Positions 1-5,763 of a stretch of 9,312 nucleotides of DNA are shown here, piece after piece; position 1 is the first letter of the stretch, and each line of letters starts with the position of its first letter. Source of the DNA: CAZWVM01 sp964637705 (GTDB lineage: Bacteria > UBA8481); contig CAZWVM010000139.1 of NCBI GenBank assembly GCA_964637705.1, forward strand, positions 1 to 9,312, read 5' to 3'. The notes under the pieces are model-generated. The model did not search any database. It was not told the origin of the DNA and saw only the letters and a program-made list of their open reading frames with translations. The position numbers and the translations under genes are program-made.

Positions 1-54
1 GTTCCCGTGCCGCTTGCAGATCTCCTCGACGGCCGTGGCCAGGATCTGTTTCAT
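1..54 (-). CDS. Partial CDS (first 18 codons), function uncertain
   Basis: Reading leftward from an ATG at 54, the frame stays open to the window edge and encodes MKQILATAVEEICKRHGN. A strong Shine-Dalgarno sequence (GAGGAGAG) lies just upstream and overlaps the TGA of the response regulator at 65-67. The gap between that stop and this start is only 10 bp, so the two genes are almost certainly one transcription unit and probably translationally coupled. The fragment is too short for a firm assignment. The pattern of a short helix followed by an ICKRHGN-like motif recalls the N-terminus of NuoE/HoxE-type 24-kDa thioredoxin-like [2Fe-2S] subunits of NADH dehydrogenases and bifurcating hydrogenases. 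This is a guess from memory of the family. A signalling partner of the regulator is equally possible. Confidence 0.6.
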   Translation of the reverse strand, partial: MKQILATAVEEICKRHGN

Positions 55-64
55 CGTTCTCTCC

Positions 65-433
65 TCACGCGCCCAGCCGGGCGGACACGAGCGCGAGCAG
101 GCGCTCGGGGTCGACGGGCTTCTCGAGAATGCCGGCACAGCCGATGGCGGCCGGGTCGAAGTTTCGGCGGAGGTCGGCGCCCGTGGAACTCAGGAGGTAG
201 AGAGGGACGGCGCCGTCGACGGCGCGGGCCTTCTCGACAAAGCCGAGCCCCGCGTCCACGGTCTCCATCATGAGGTCGACCAGGACGAGGGAGGGGCGCT
301 GTTCGGTGAAAAGCTTCAAACCCTCGGCCGCGCTCTTCGCCGTGGAGACCTGGTAGCCTCGCGATTCGAGCACGGCTTTCAGGACGGAGAGAACGTCCGA
401 GTCGTCATCGACACAGAGAACCGTCTTATTCAT
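65..433 (-). CDS. Receiver-only response regulator (CheY-like)
   Basis: This 122-residue protein is a single CheY-like receiver domain with no output domain. Visible hallmarks are the acidic Mg2+-binding cluster D9-D10-D11, the phosphoacceptor D53 in the beta3 strand (LVLVDLMM), the Ser/Thr switch at S82-S83-T84, and the invariant lysine K105 followed by P106. It should accept a phosphoryl group from a histidine kinase that is not in the window and act by protein-protein interaction rather than by binding DNA. The ATG at 433 has a good Shine-Dalgarno (GGAGGAAG, about 438-446 read on the minus strand). The gene is followed after 10 bp by another minus-strand gene that runs off the window, so its real partner probably lies to the left. 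The DLMMETVDAG segment after D53 is distinctive. The fold is certain; the pathway is unknown. Confidence 0.93.
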   Translation of the reverse strand: MNKTVLCVDDDSDVLSVLKAVLESRGYQVSTAKSAAEGLKLFTEQRPSLVLVDLMMETVDAGLGFVEKARAVDGAVPLYLLSSTGADLRRNFDPAAIGCAGILEKPVDPERLLALVSARLGA

Positions 434-470
434 GAGGCTTCCTCCGCCCGGGGATTCTGCTTGCGAATCG

Positions 471-500
471 ATGCTAGGCAGAAAAGCGGACTTTTGTCGC
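471..500 (-). promoter_or_regulatory. Possible weak promoter for the response regulator gene
   Basis: On the minus strand GCGACA (plus 495-500) and TAGCAT (plus 471-476) are separated by 18 bp. Each matches the sigma-70 consensus at four of six positions. They sit 38-67 bp upstream of the regulator ATG. The match is weak, so this is only a candidate. Confidence 0.22.
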
Positions 501-517
501 GCAATTTCAAGATAATT

Positions 518-570
518 TTCACGTTCATAAAGAATGTGTTCACGTTCACAATGATGTAGGGGGCGTTCAT
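518..570. repeat. Three CGTTCA direct repeats at exact 21-bp spacing
   Basis: CGTTCA occurs at 522-527, 543-548 and 564-569, so successive copies start exactly 21 bp apart, two turns of B-DNA. The first two copies extend to a 10-bp identity, TTCACGTTCA (518-527 and 539-548). The third is preceded by GGGG and lies between a purine-rich stretch (558-563) and the ATG at 574. The repeats fill the gap between the divergent response regulator gene and the glycoside hydrolase gene, in a locally AT-rich stretch. Same-face spacing is typical of binding sites for a regulator that binds direct repeats cooperatively. The bound protein is unknown. Confidence 0.55.
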
Positions 571-573
571 TCT

Positions 574-2577
574 ATGATGGTCATCTCCGATCGGAATTCA
601 CCTGAGAAATCTCTCTTGCCGAATCGTGTGAGGAGTGCCACGATTTTCCCGATGACCCTTCGGCGCTCAGTCCTTTACTCCATAGGACTCACGATTCTTC
701 CCCTGGTCATCGGCCTGATCGCCTTCAAGCCCTTGCCGAAAATGGATGGAGTCGAACCGGCCTCGCGCGGGAGGGATTCGGACCGTTTCACAACGCGACG
801 CGAGGGGGATCGCTGGTGGCTCGTCGACGATTCCGGCCGCGACTTCTTCTCCACCGGCATCAACTGCGTCTTGCCGAAAGACGGCGCCGTCAAGCCGACC
901 TCGATCGGCTACGACGTGACGACGGAGACGGGTTTCAGCGCGGACTCGTGGGCGGCCGCGACGGCGGCACGGATCGGTTCTTGGGGATTCAACACCGTGG
1001 GATCCTGGTCGGCCGACGAGGCCTATCGCTCCGGCATGCCCTTCACGGTCACGATGCATCTCTCCTCGAACTGGGACCTGCCGCGACTCTTCGAGGACGA
1101 TTACCGCCGCGACATGCGGCGTCGTGCGGAGGAGATCACGGCGCGGTGGTGCGAGACGAAGGGGCTTATCGGCTACTTCACGGACAACGAATTGCCGTGG
1201 TATGGCGAGCATGGTTGGCCGACGGGCGGCCCGAATCTGCTGCAGAGGTTCGGAAAACTCGCTCCCGGCATGAGCGGGAAGAGGGAACTCGTCGCGTTCT
1301 TCCGGAGGGAATACGCGGATGACTTCGCGGCCTTCGCCCGGAATTGGGGCACGGATGCCAGGGGATTCGATGATCTCGCGGAGGCGCGCGACTTCCGACC
1401 GCTCACCCCGAGAGCGCACTACGATGCGGAGGTCTTCGCGGGTTTCGTGGCCGGGGAGTATGCGCGCTTCGTCCGCGATCTCGTGCGAGAATTCGACACC
1501 CGCCATCTGCTCCTCGGAGTGCGATACGCCGGCACGGCGCCCGACAGCGTCATCGAGGCGATCGGGCCTTTCGTGGACGTCGTGAGCCTCAACTATTACC
1601 GCAAGAGCGGCCATCTCTCCAAGGCCGGTCTCGCCCGCATCTACCGCCTTTCCGGCGAGAAGCCGATTCTCATCACCGAGTTCTCCTTCCGCGCGATGGA
1701 GAATCGGAGCGGGGACATGAACTCGGGCGGCGCCGACGTGACGGTGCCGACGCAGGCGGAACGGGCGCGGCGACTCGCGACCTATATCGAGGAACTCGCC
1801 TCCCTGCCCTTCATCGTCGGTTATCACTGGTTCCAGTATTTCGACCAGTCGCCCGGCGGCCGCAGTTTCGACAACGAGAACAGCAACTACGGTCTGCTCG
1901 ACATTTACGACAGCGAGTACGTCGAGGTCACGGGCGCGTTCCGGGAGTTGAACGCGCGCGCTCCCGAATGGCACCGAGCCTCCGAACCCCTGCCGGCTCT
2001 CTCGGACCTGACGCCTCTGACCGTCGTCTCGAACCCCGCCGTCACCTCGCCGCTCGTCGTTCTTTCCCGGTCGAATCCGGTGGCCGGACCGATCGGGACC
2101 TGGGGCGACCAGGAGAACGGCGCGAGGCCGGAAATCCGCGAGGCGGGTCCGTGGATCCGGCTGGAGGGTGCGATCGGATCAGGCTGGGGTTGCGGCTGGA
2201 CCCTGCCGCTCGCGGCGGAGGGAGCCTCGGGGCGCGATCTTTCCGGGGCCGAGACGCTCGTCCTGCGCGCCCGCGTCCGGAGCGGCCTGGCCTTCAGGGT
2301 ATTCCTCGCCGAGGCGGGCGTGGCCGCGCCCGCGGCGGAATCGTTCGCGGGAGAGCGGGGCGCGGACGGCGAGAGCTACGAAAGCCCGGTGCTCTACGGC
2401 ACGGGCGGCTGGGAGACGTATCGCGTGCCCCTGGGGCGCTTCGGCATGCGCTTCGTCTGGGGCAACCAGGCGGGCAACGGCCGGATCGACGCGCAGGCGG
2501 TCAACGGCTTCGAGATCTATACGCCGCCGGGCGGGGGAGACCCGATGCTGGAGATCGAGTCGATCGGGGTGGAGTGA
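574..2577 (+). CDS. Clan GH-A glycoside hydrolase, GH50/agarase-like, with C-terminal jelly-roll-like module
   Basis: This 667-residue protein is predicted to be exported or membrane anchored. A basic stretch (LRR, 29-31) precedes a hydrophobic segment (about 32-51). A (beta/alpha)8 glycosidase domain follows at about 80-465. It carries the clan-A pair: the likely acid/base E206 in TDNELPW and the likely nucleophile E369 in ITEFSFRA, 163 residues apart. Other conserved-looking stretches are WWLVDDSGRDFFSTGIN near the start and YHWFQYFDQ at 417-424. Together they recall beta-agarase families such as GH50, but the substrate cannot be read from the sequence. Residues about 485-667 resemble a CBM11/CIA30-type jelly roll and may bind carbohydrate. 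The start is uncertain. ATG 574 has AGGGGG 10 bp upstream, whereas ATG 652 would place the signal peptide at the very N-terminus (641 residues) but lacks a well-spaced Shine-Dalgarno. The region 574-651 is less GC-rich than the rest of the gene. Confidence 0.82.
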   Translation: MMVISDRNSPEKSLLPNRVRSATIFPMTLRRSVLYSIGLTILPLVIGLIAFKPLPKMDGVEPASRGRDSDRFTTRREGDRWWLVDDSGRDFFSTGINCVLPKDGAVKPTSIGYDVTTETGFSADSWAAATAARIGSWGFNTVGSWSADEAYRSGMPFTVTMHLSSNWDLPRLFEDDYRRDMRRRAEEITARWCETKGLIGYFTDNELPWYGEHGWPTGGPNLLQRFGKLAPGMSGKRELVAFFRREYADDFAAFARNWGTDARGFDDLAEARDFRPLTPRAHYDAEVFAGFVAGEYARFVRDLVREFDTRHLLLGVRYAGTAPDSVIEAIGPFVDVVSLNYYRKSGHLSKAGLARIYRLSGEKPILITEFSFRAMENRSGDMNSGGADVTVPTQAERARRLATYIEELASLPFIVGYHWFQYFDQSPGGRSFDNENSNYGLLDIYDSEYVEVTGAFRELNARAPEWHRASEPLPALSDLTPLTVVSNPAVTSPLVVLSRSNPVAGPIGTWGDQENGARPEIREAGPWIRLEGAIGSGWGCGWTLPLAAEGASGRDLSGAETLVLRARVRSGLAFRVFLAEAGVAAPAAESFAGERGADGESYESPVLYGTGGWETYRVPLGRFGMRFVWGNQAGNGRIDAQAVNGFEIYTPPGGGDPMLEIESIGVE

Positions 2578-2581
2578 GGAA

Positions 2582-3826
2582 CTAGGCCGCGGGGCGGGAA
2601 GCGCCGCTCGTGTGCGCGGCGCCGCAGTGCGGGCAGGCGATGGAACGGCCGACGAAGGACGGCGGAAGCTTCAGCTTCGTGCCGCAGGCGCAAGCGATCA
2701 TCGAGAACTGGTTCAGCCGCCACAGCACGTCCGTGACCTGCCTCATCCGTTCCGCGCTCGAGCGCGTATCGACCTTCGGCTCGGTCTTCGCTGGGGCGGT
2801 CGCCTGCGACGCGGCCGCCTGCGACGCGGTCGCCAGCGCCGAGGCAGGCACCACGCCCACCGCGCGTCCCGTCACCTTCCGGAAAGCGGTGTCATACTCG
2901 GCGTAGCTTCCTCCACCGCCCATCGCCCGCAGGATCCGGATCCGTTCCGAGGTCGGCGGATGGGTGCTCGAGAGATCGGCAAGGCCCTGGCCGGAAAGCT
3001 TCATGGGGTTCACGATATACATCGGGGCCGTCGCGCGGTTCGCTGCCGCCAGTTCCACGGGCGACCGGGAGATCTTCTCCAGTGCCGACGCGAGCCCCTG
3101 GGGAAAGCGCGTGTACTGCGCACTGCAGGCGTCGGCCAGGTATTCCCGCTTTCGCGAGACGGCGAAGTAGAGCAGTTCGGCGAGGACGGGCGCGAGGATG
3201 AGGAAGAGGAGGCCCACGACGAGGAGAACGAGCTGGGCCTCTCCGCCGCCGCGCGAGGAGGAGGTTCGCCGCCGCGAGGAACCGGAATGGAAGATTCCGC
3301 GCCGCCCGATGTCGGCCAGGATCACGATCGTGCCCATCATGACTCCGAGGATCACCATGTAGGAGACGTCCCGGTTCCTGATGTGCGCCAGCTCGTGCGC
3401 GATCACGCCCTGCAGTTCATCGCGCGTCAGGCGCTCCAACAGCCCTGCCGTCACCGCGACGCAGGCGTGCTCCTTCGAACGCCCGACAGCGAAGGCGTTC
3501 GGCGCCGCCTCGTCGATGATGTAGATGGCCGGCATCCGCGCCGTTCCCGACGCGATGCACATCTCCTCCACGACGTTGAAGAGAATCGGGTGGTCGTCTC
3601 TCTCGATCCGCTTCGCCCCGGAGAGCGTCAGCACGATGTTGTCGCCCTGGAACCAGGTGATGACGAAGATGAAGAACCAGAGACCGACGGCCAACGGCAC
3701 GCCGAGGATTCCCGCGCCCGGGGCCGCGATCTCCACGAGGAAATATCCCGTGACGACGAGGAGGAAGGCCATGAGGGCGACGAGGAGAACGGTGCGCCGC
3801 CGGTTGGAGCGTTGCTGCTCCCACAT
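2582..3826 (-). CDS. HtpX-like M48 membrane metalloprotease with C-terminal zinc ribbon
   Basis: This 414-residue protein is predicted to be a zinc endopeptidase of the inner membrane involved in membrane-protein quality control. Two N-terminal transmembrane segments lie at about 12-30 and 38-58. The zinc motif HELAH has ligands H144 and H148 and catalytic E145, and the third ligand is E228 in REYLAD. Two more hydrophobic segments lie at about 155-172 and 198-222. After the protease domain (to about 305) comes an Ala/Ser/Gln/Pro-rich linker. A zinc ribbon follows with C379, C381, C398 and C401 (CAC...CPHC). Typical HtpX proteins are near 290 residues, so the tail of over 100 residues is an addition. 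The start chosen is the ATG at 3826, which has GGGAGG six bases upstream; an in-frame TTG at 3850 has no comparable site. It is the last gene of a cluster with lemA and a zinc-ribbon gene. LemA and M48 genes are often neighbours in bacteria. Confidence 0.9.
   Translation of the reverse strand: MWEQQRSNRRRTVLLVALMAFLLVVTGYFLVEIAAPGAGILGVPLAVGLWFFIFVITWFQGDNIVLTLSGAKRIERDDHPILFNVVEEMCIASGTARMPAIYIIDEAAPNAFAVGRSKEHACVAVTAGLLERLTRDELQGVIAHELAHIRNRDVSYMVILGVMMGTIVILADIGRRGIFHSGSSRRRTSSSRGGGEAQLVLLVVGLLFLILAPVLAELLYFAVSRKREYLADACSAQYTRFPQGLASALEKISRSPVELAAANRATAPMYIVNPMKLSGQGLADLSSTHPPTSERIRILRAMGGGGSYAEYDTAFRKVTGRAVGVVPASALATASQAAASQATAPAKTEPKVDTRSSAERMRQVTDVLWRLNQFSMIACACGTKLKLPPSFVGRSIACPHCGAAHTSGASRPAA
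2796..2840. repeat. Three tandem 15-bp units inside the M48 gene linker
   Basis: Units begin at 2796, 2811 and 2826 with plus-strand consensus GCGGTCGCCTGCGAC. The first two differ at one base and the third at two positions from the first. On the coding (minus) strand they encode the five-residue repeats ALATA, SQAAA and SQATA in the low-complexity linker between protease domain and zinc ribbon. The unit length is a multiple of three, so copy-number change would lengthen or shorten the linker without a frameshift. Confidence 0.75.
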
Positions 3827-3854
3827 CAAGGGCCTCCCGCCGTCAGCCAAAGGC

Positions 3855-3882
3855 CTCGCTCCTCACTCCTGACTCCTCACTC
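3855..3882. repeat. Four tandem heptamers between lemA and the M48 gene
   Basis: The plus strand reads CTCGCTC, CTCACTC, CTGACTC, CTCACTC in direct succession (consensus CTCACTC; GAGTGAG on the transcribed sense strand). The array lies in the 60-bp gap between the lemA stop (3887) and the M48 start (3826). In the mRNA it creates several purine-rich GGAG sequences, but all are further from the M48 ATG than the GGGAGG that serves it. It is probably a short sequence repeat prone to slippage. Confidence 0.7.
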
Positions 3883-3886
3883 TCTC

Positions 3887-4471
3887 TTAGAACGACACCT
3901 TCGGCGCCTTCCTCAGCGCCTCGTCCTCGACCTCGAAGAAGGCGCCCTTCGTGAACTGGAACATGCCGGCCACGAGATTCCCCGGAAACATCTCGACCCG
4001 GTTGTTGAAGCCCAGCACCGTATCATTGTAGAACTGCCGGGCGAAGCCGATCTTGTTCTCGGTGGAGGTGAGTTCCTCCTGCAGGGCGAGGTAGTTCTGG
4101 TTGGCCTTGAGATCGGGGTAGGCCTCGGCGACGGCCATCAGGGAGCGCAGGGTCTGCGTGAGGGCGTTCTCGGCCTTGATCCGCTCCTGGATGTCGCCGG
4201 AGACGTTGACGGCCTGCTGGCGCGCCTTGATGACCGCCTCGAGCGTGCCGCTCTCGTGTTTCGCATAGCCCTTCACCGTCTCGACGAGGTTCGGGATGAG
4301 GTCGCCGCGGCGGTTCAGTTGAACCTCGATCTGCGACCACGAATTCTTCATCTCGTTCCGCGCGCCGATGAGCCCGTTGTAGACGCCCATGACCCAGAGC
4401 CCGATCGCCACGACGGCGACCACCACCACGCCCAGGATCACGATTCCGATCAAACCCGCACCCATCGCCAT
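3887..4471 (-). CDS. lemA: LemA family protein
   Basis: This 194-residue protein has one N-terminal transmembrane helix (about 6-30) followed by the alpha-helical LemA domain. Family signatures are YNGLIGARNEMKNSWSQIEV (31-50), QLNRRGDLIPNLVETVKGYA (51-70) and the FNNRVEMFPGNLVA stretch (155-168). The length matches the family, which usually spans about 180-200 residues. LemA proteins are membrane-anchored four-helix proteins whose molecular role is poorly defined. They are frequently encoded beside HtpX-type M48 proteases, as here, which suggests a shared role in envelope maintenance. The ATG at 4471 has a near-perfect AGGAGG (4477-4482) five bases upstream, and that site overlaps the TAG stop of the preceding gene (4481-4483). 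Translation of the two is therefore probably coupled. Confidence 0.96.
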   Translation of the reverse strand: MAMGAGLIGIVILGVVVVAVVAIGLWVMGVYNGLIGARNEMKNSWSQIEVQLNRRGDLIPNLVETVKGYAKHESGTLEAVIKARQQAVNVSGDIQERIKAENALTQTLRSLMAVAEAYPDLKANQNYLALQEELTSTENKIGFARQFYNDTVLGFNNRVEMFPGNLVAGMFQFTKGAFFEVEDEALRKAPKVSF

Positions 4472-4480
4472 GTCACCCTC

Positions 4481-4888
4481 CTAAGATTTCCGCGTTTCGC
4501 TTCCGAGCACCTCGCCCAGAAAGTTGATGACCGTTCCGGCTCCCGGTTTCGCCGCGCCGTGAGCGTCGAAAGCCTTGCCCAGTTCTCCGCGGTCGAACCA
4601 GAGCCCGTGACCTCGGGGACAGCAATCGATGACGACCTGCGGTTCGACGACGACCGCGGCCTTCTCCATCGGCACGTCGCACCGGGGACAGGACCGCACG
4701 GCCTCCTTCGAGGCGACGAGCGGCAGGTCCGCGACCTCAGGCAGAGCCGCCCCGGGCGTGAGAGACTCCGCAAGCAAACGGATCTCGTCGGCGTCGAACC
4801 AGAGACCGCGGCAGGCGAGGCAATAGTCGATCTCGACCTTCTCGCGCTCCACCACGATCATCTCGCTCTTGCACGCCGGGCAGTTCAC
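4481..4888 (-). CDS. Tandem TFIIB-type zinc-ribbon protein (zf-TFIIB)
   Basis: With the GTG at 4888 as start, this is a 135-residue soluble protein made of two zinc-ribbon modules. The first has C3 and C6 (CPAC) paired with C23 and C26 (CLAC), followed by RGLWFDADEI. The second has C67 and C70 (CPRC) paired with C89/C90 and H94, followed by HGLWFDRGEL. The GLWFD block after the second knuckle is the family signature. The role is unknown; such proteins are annotated as zf-TFIIB but are not known transcription factors. The frame continues upstream to an ATG at 4981 and a GTG at 4996, but neither has a Shine-Dalgarno. Residues encoded by 4889-4996 look unlike the family, whose members usually begin with MxCPxC. 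It is the first gene of the cluster with lemA and the M48 protease; its stop overlaps the lemA ribosome-binding site. Confidence 0.88.
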   Translation of the reverse strand: MNCPACKSEMIVVEREKVEIDYCLACRGLWFDADEIRLLAESLTPGAALPEVADLPLVASKEAVRSCPRCDVPMEKAAVVVEPQVVIDCCPRGHGLWFDRGELGKAFDAHGAAKPGAGTVINFLGEVLGSETRKS

Positions 4889-4895
4889 GGAGAGT

Positions 4896-4923
4896 ATGTT
4901 AGGAGATGCCCCTGCGCTGTCCA
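4896..4923 (-). promoter_or_regulatory. Promoter of the zinc-ribbon/lemA/M48 cluster, probably leaderless
   Basis: On the minus strand TGGACA (plus 4918-4923; five of six to the -35 consensus) and TAACAT (plus 4896-4901; four of six to the -10 consensus) are 16 bp apart. The -10 box ends seven bases before the GTG at 4888, the distance at which transcription would begin on the start codon itself. No Shine-Dalgarno precedes this GTG. Both facts fit a leaderless mRNA. Confidence 0.5.
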
Positions 4924-4998
4924 GAAGAACCGGACGCGGAAGGGTGTTCCGTTGGAAAAAGGCGAGTTCAAAGCTACGCATGATACAATAAGCCACGC

Positions 4999-5010
4999 TA
5001 ATACGAATTA
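4999..5010. promoter_or_regulatory. Candidate operator: imperfect palindrome next to the -35 box
   Basis: TAATACGAATTA pairs at five of six positions around a central CG and ends two bases before the TTGACA at 5013. A CG-centred palindrome is the general shape of LacI-family operators, and sugar phosphorylase operons are often controlled by such repressors. No regulator gene is in the window, so the link is inference. Confidence 0.3.
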
Positions 5011-5012
5011 TC

Positions 5013-5042
5013 TTGACAAATTGTTATGTTTTCGCTTATGGT
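5013..5042 (+). promoter_or_regulatory. Sigma-70 promoter of the phosphorylase operon
   Basis: A perfect TTGACA (5013-5018) is followed after 18 bp by TATGGT (5037-5042; four of six to TATAAT) in an AT-rich island within otherwise GC-rich DNA. Transcription would begin near 5049, giving a leader of about 50 nt before the mutase ATG at 5098. The upstream in-frame ATG at 5026 lies inside the promoter and is therefore not the start. Confidence 0.62.
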
Positions 5043-5097
5043 TATCCCATCGAAGGCGCGGGGAATCGGACCGGCGCCGCCAAGGAGAGGGAAGAGC

Positions 5098-5763
5098 ATG
5101 CGCGGCATCATCTATGATCTGGACGGAGTCATCGTCGACACGGCGAAGTATCACTACCTCGGGTGGAAGAAGCTCGCGGACGAATTGGGCGTGCCCTTCG
5201 ACGAGGCGAGAAACGAGAAGCTGAAGGGCGTCTCGCGCCGCGAATCCCTTCTCGCGCTCCTCGGGTCCGCGCCCGCCGAAGATCGGATCACGGAACTCTG
5301 CGAGCGCAAGAACGGATACTACCTCCAGTTCGTCTCCTCGATGGACCGAGGCGAGATCCTGCCTGGGGCGCTGGCGATGCTCGATGCCGCCGCCGCGGCC
5401 GGTTACAAGCAGGCGATCGCCTCCGCCAGCCGCAACGCCAGGCTCATCCTCGGCAAGCTCGGCCTCGCCGATCGCTTCGACGCGATCGTGGACGGCAACG
5501 ACGCTGCGCGCGCCAAGCCCGCCCCCGATCTCTTCCTCATCGCCGCCGAGCGCCTCGGCCTCGGCCCGGACGACGTCGTCGTCTTCGAGGACTCGGAGGC
5601 CGGGATCGAGGCGGCCTGCGCGGGGCACATGCGCTCGATCGGCCTCGGCAGTCCCGCGAATCTCGGCCGCGCGCATCTCGTCGTTCCCGGCCTCCACGCC
5701 GTGACGCTCCGGGACGTGGAGCGACTCTTCTCCTCGAACCAGCGGAAGGAGAAGATCGCGTGA
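5098..5763 (+). CDS. pgmB: Beta-phosphoglucomutase (HAD superfamily)
   Basis: This 221-residue cytosolic enzyme converts beta-glucose 1-phosphate to glucose 6-phosphate through a beta-glucose 1,6-bisphosphate intermediate. The HAD nucleophile D7 and acid/base D9 are in YDLDGVIVDT, with T15 and H19 next to them. Further residues correspond with small offsets to the active site of the well-studied Lactococcus lactis enzyme: R48 (SRRES), S109 (ASAS), N113, K140 (AKPAPD) and E164-D165 (FEDSEAG). The length is that of the family. The ATG at 5098 is chosen because AAGGAGAGG (5082-5090) lies just upstream and an earlier in-frame ATG falls in the promoter. It is the first gene of a three-gene operon, and its TGA overlaps the GTG of the GH65 gene. 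Pairing with GH65, whose product is its substrate, strongly supports the assignment. Confidence 0.94.
   Translation: MRGIIYDLDGVIVDTAKYHYLGWKKLADELGVPFDEARNEKLKGVSRRESLLALLGSAPAEDRITELCERKNGYYLQFVSSMDRGEILPGALAMLDAAAAAGYKQAIASASRNARLILGKLGLADRFDAIVDGNDAARAKPAPDLFLIAAERLGLGPDDVVVFEDSEAGIEAACAGHMRSIGLGSPANLGRAHLVVPGLHAVTLRDVERLFSSNQRKEKIA

Noticed and set aside
14..559. Plus-strand open frame of 181 codons covering the response regulator
   Set aside because: It is antisense to a clear receiver domain, and its end runs through the AT-rich repeat region.
551..559. Tiny upstream frame ATGATGTAG before the glycoside hydrolase
   Set aside because: Two codons and a stop with no ribosome-binding site; too short to support as a feature.
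667..1974. Minus-strand open frame of 435 codons opposite the glycoside hydrolase
   Set aside because: It mirrors the codon pattern of the plus-strand gene and shows no recognisable motif, while the opposite strand has a complete glycosidase domain.
4937..4951. Small inverted repeat CGGAA/TTCCG in the divergent gap
   Set aside because: A 5-bp stem with a 5-base loop is expected by chance at this base composition and has no supporting context.
5026..5097. N-terminal extension of beta-phosphoglucomutase from the ATG at 5026
   Set aside because: The start would lie between the -35 and -10 boxes. The ATG at 5098 has a good ribosome-binding site and gives the family-typical MRGIIYDLDG start.
2168..5224. 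A plus-strand open frame of over 1000 codons running through the M48, LemA and zinc-ribbon genes
   Set aside because: It is antisense to three well-supported genes, has low-complexity Arg/His/Asp-rich translation with no domain, and arises from high GC content suppressing stop codons.
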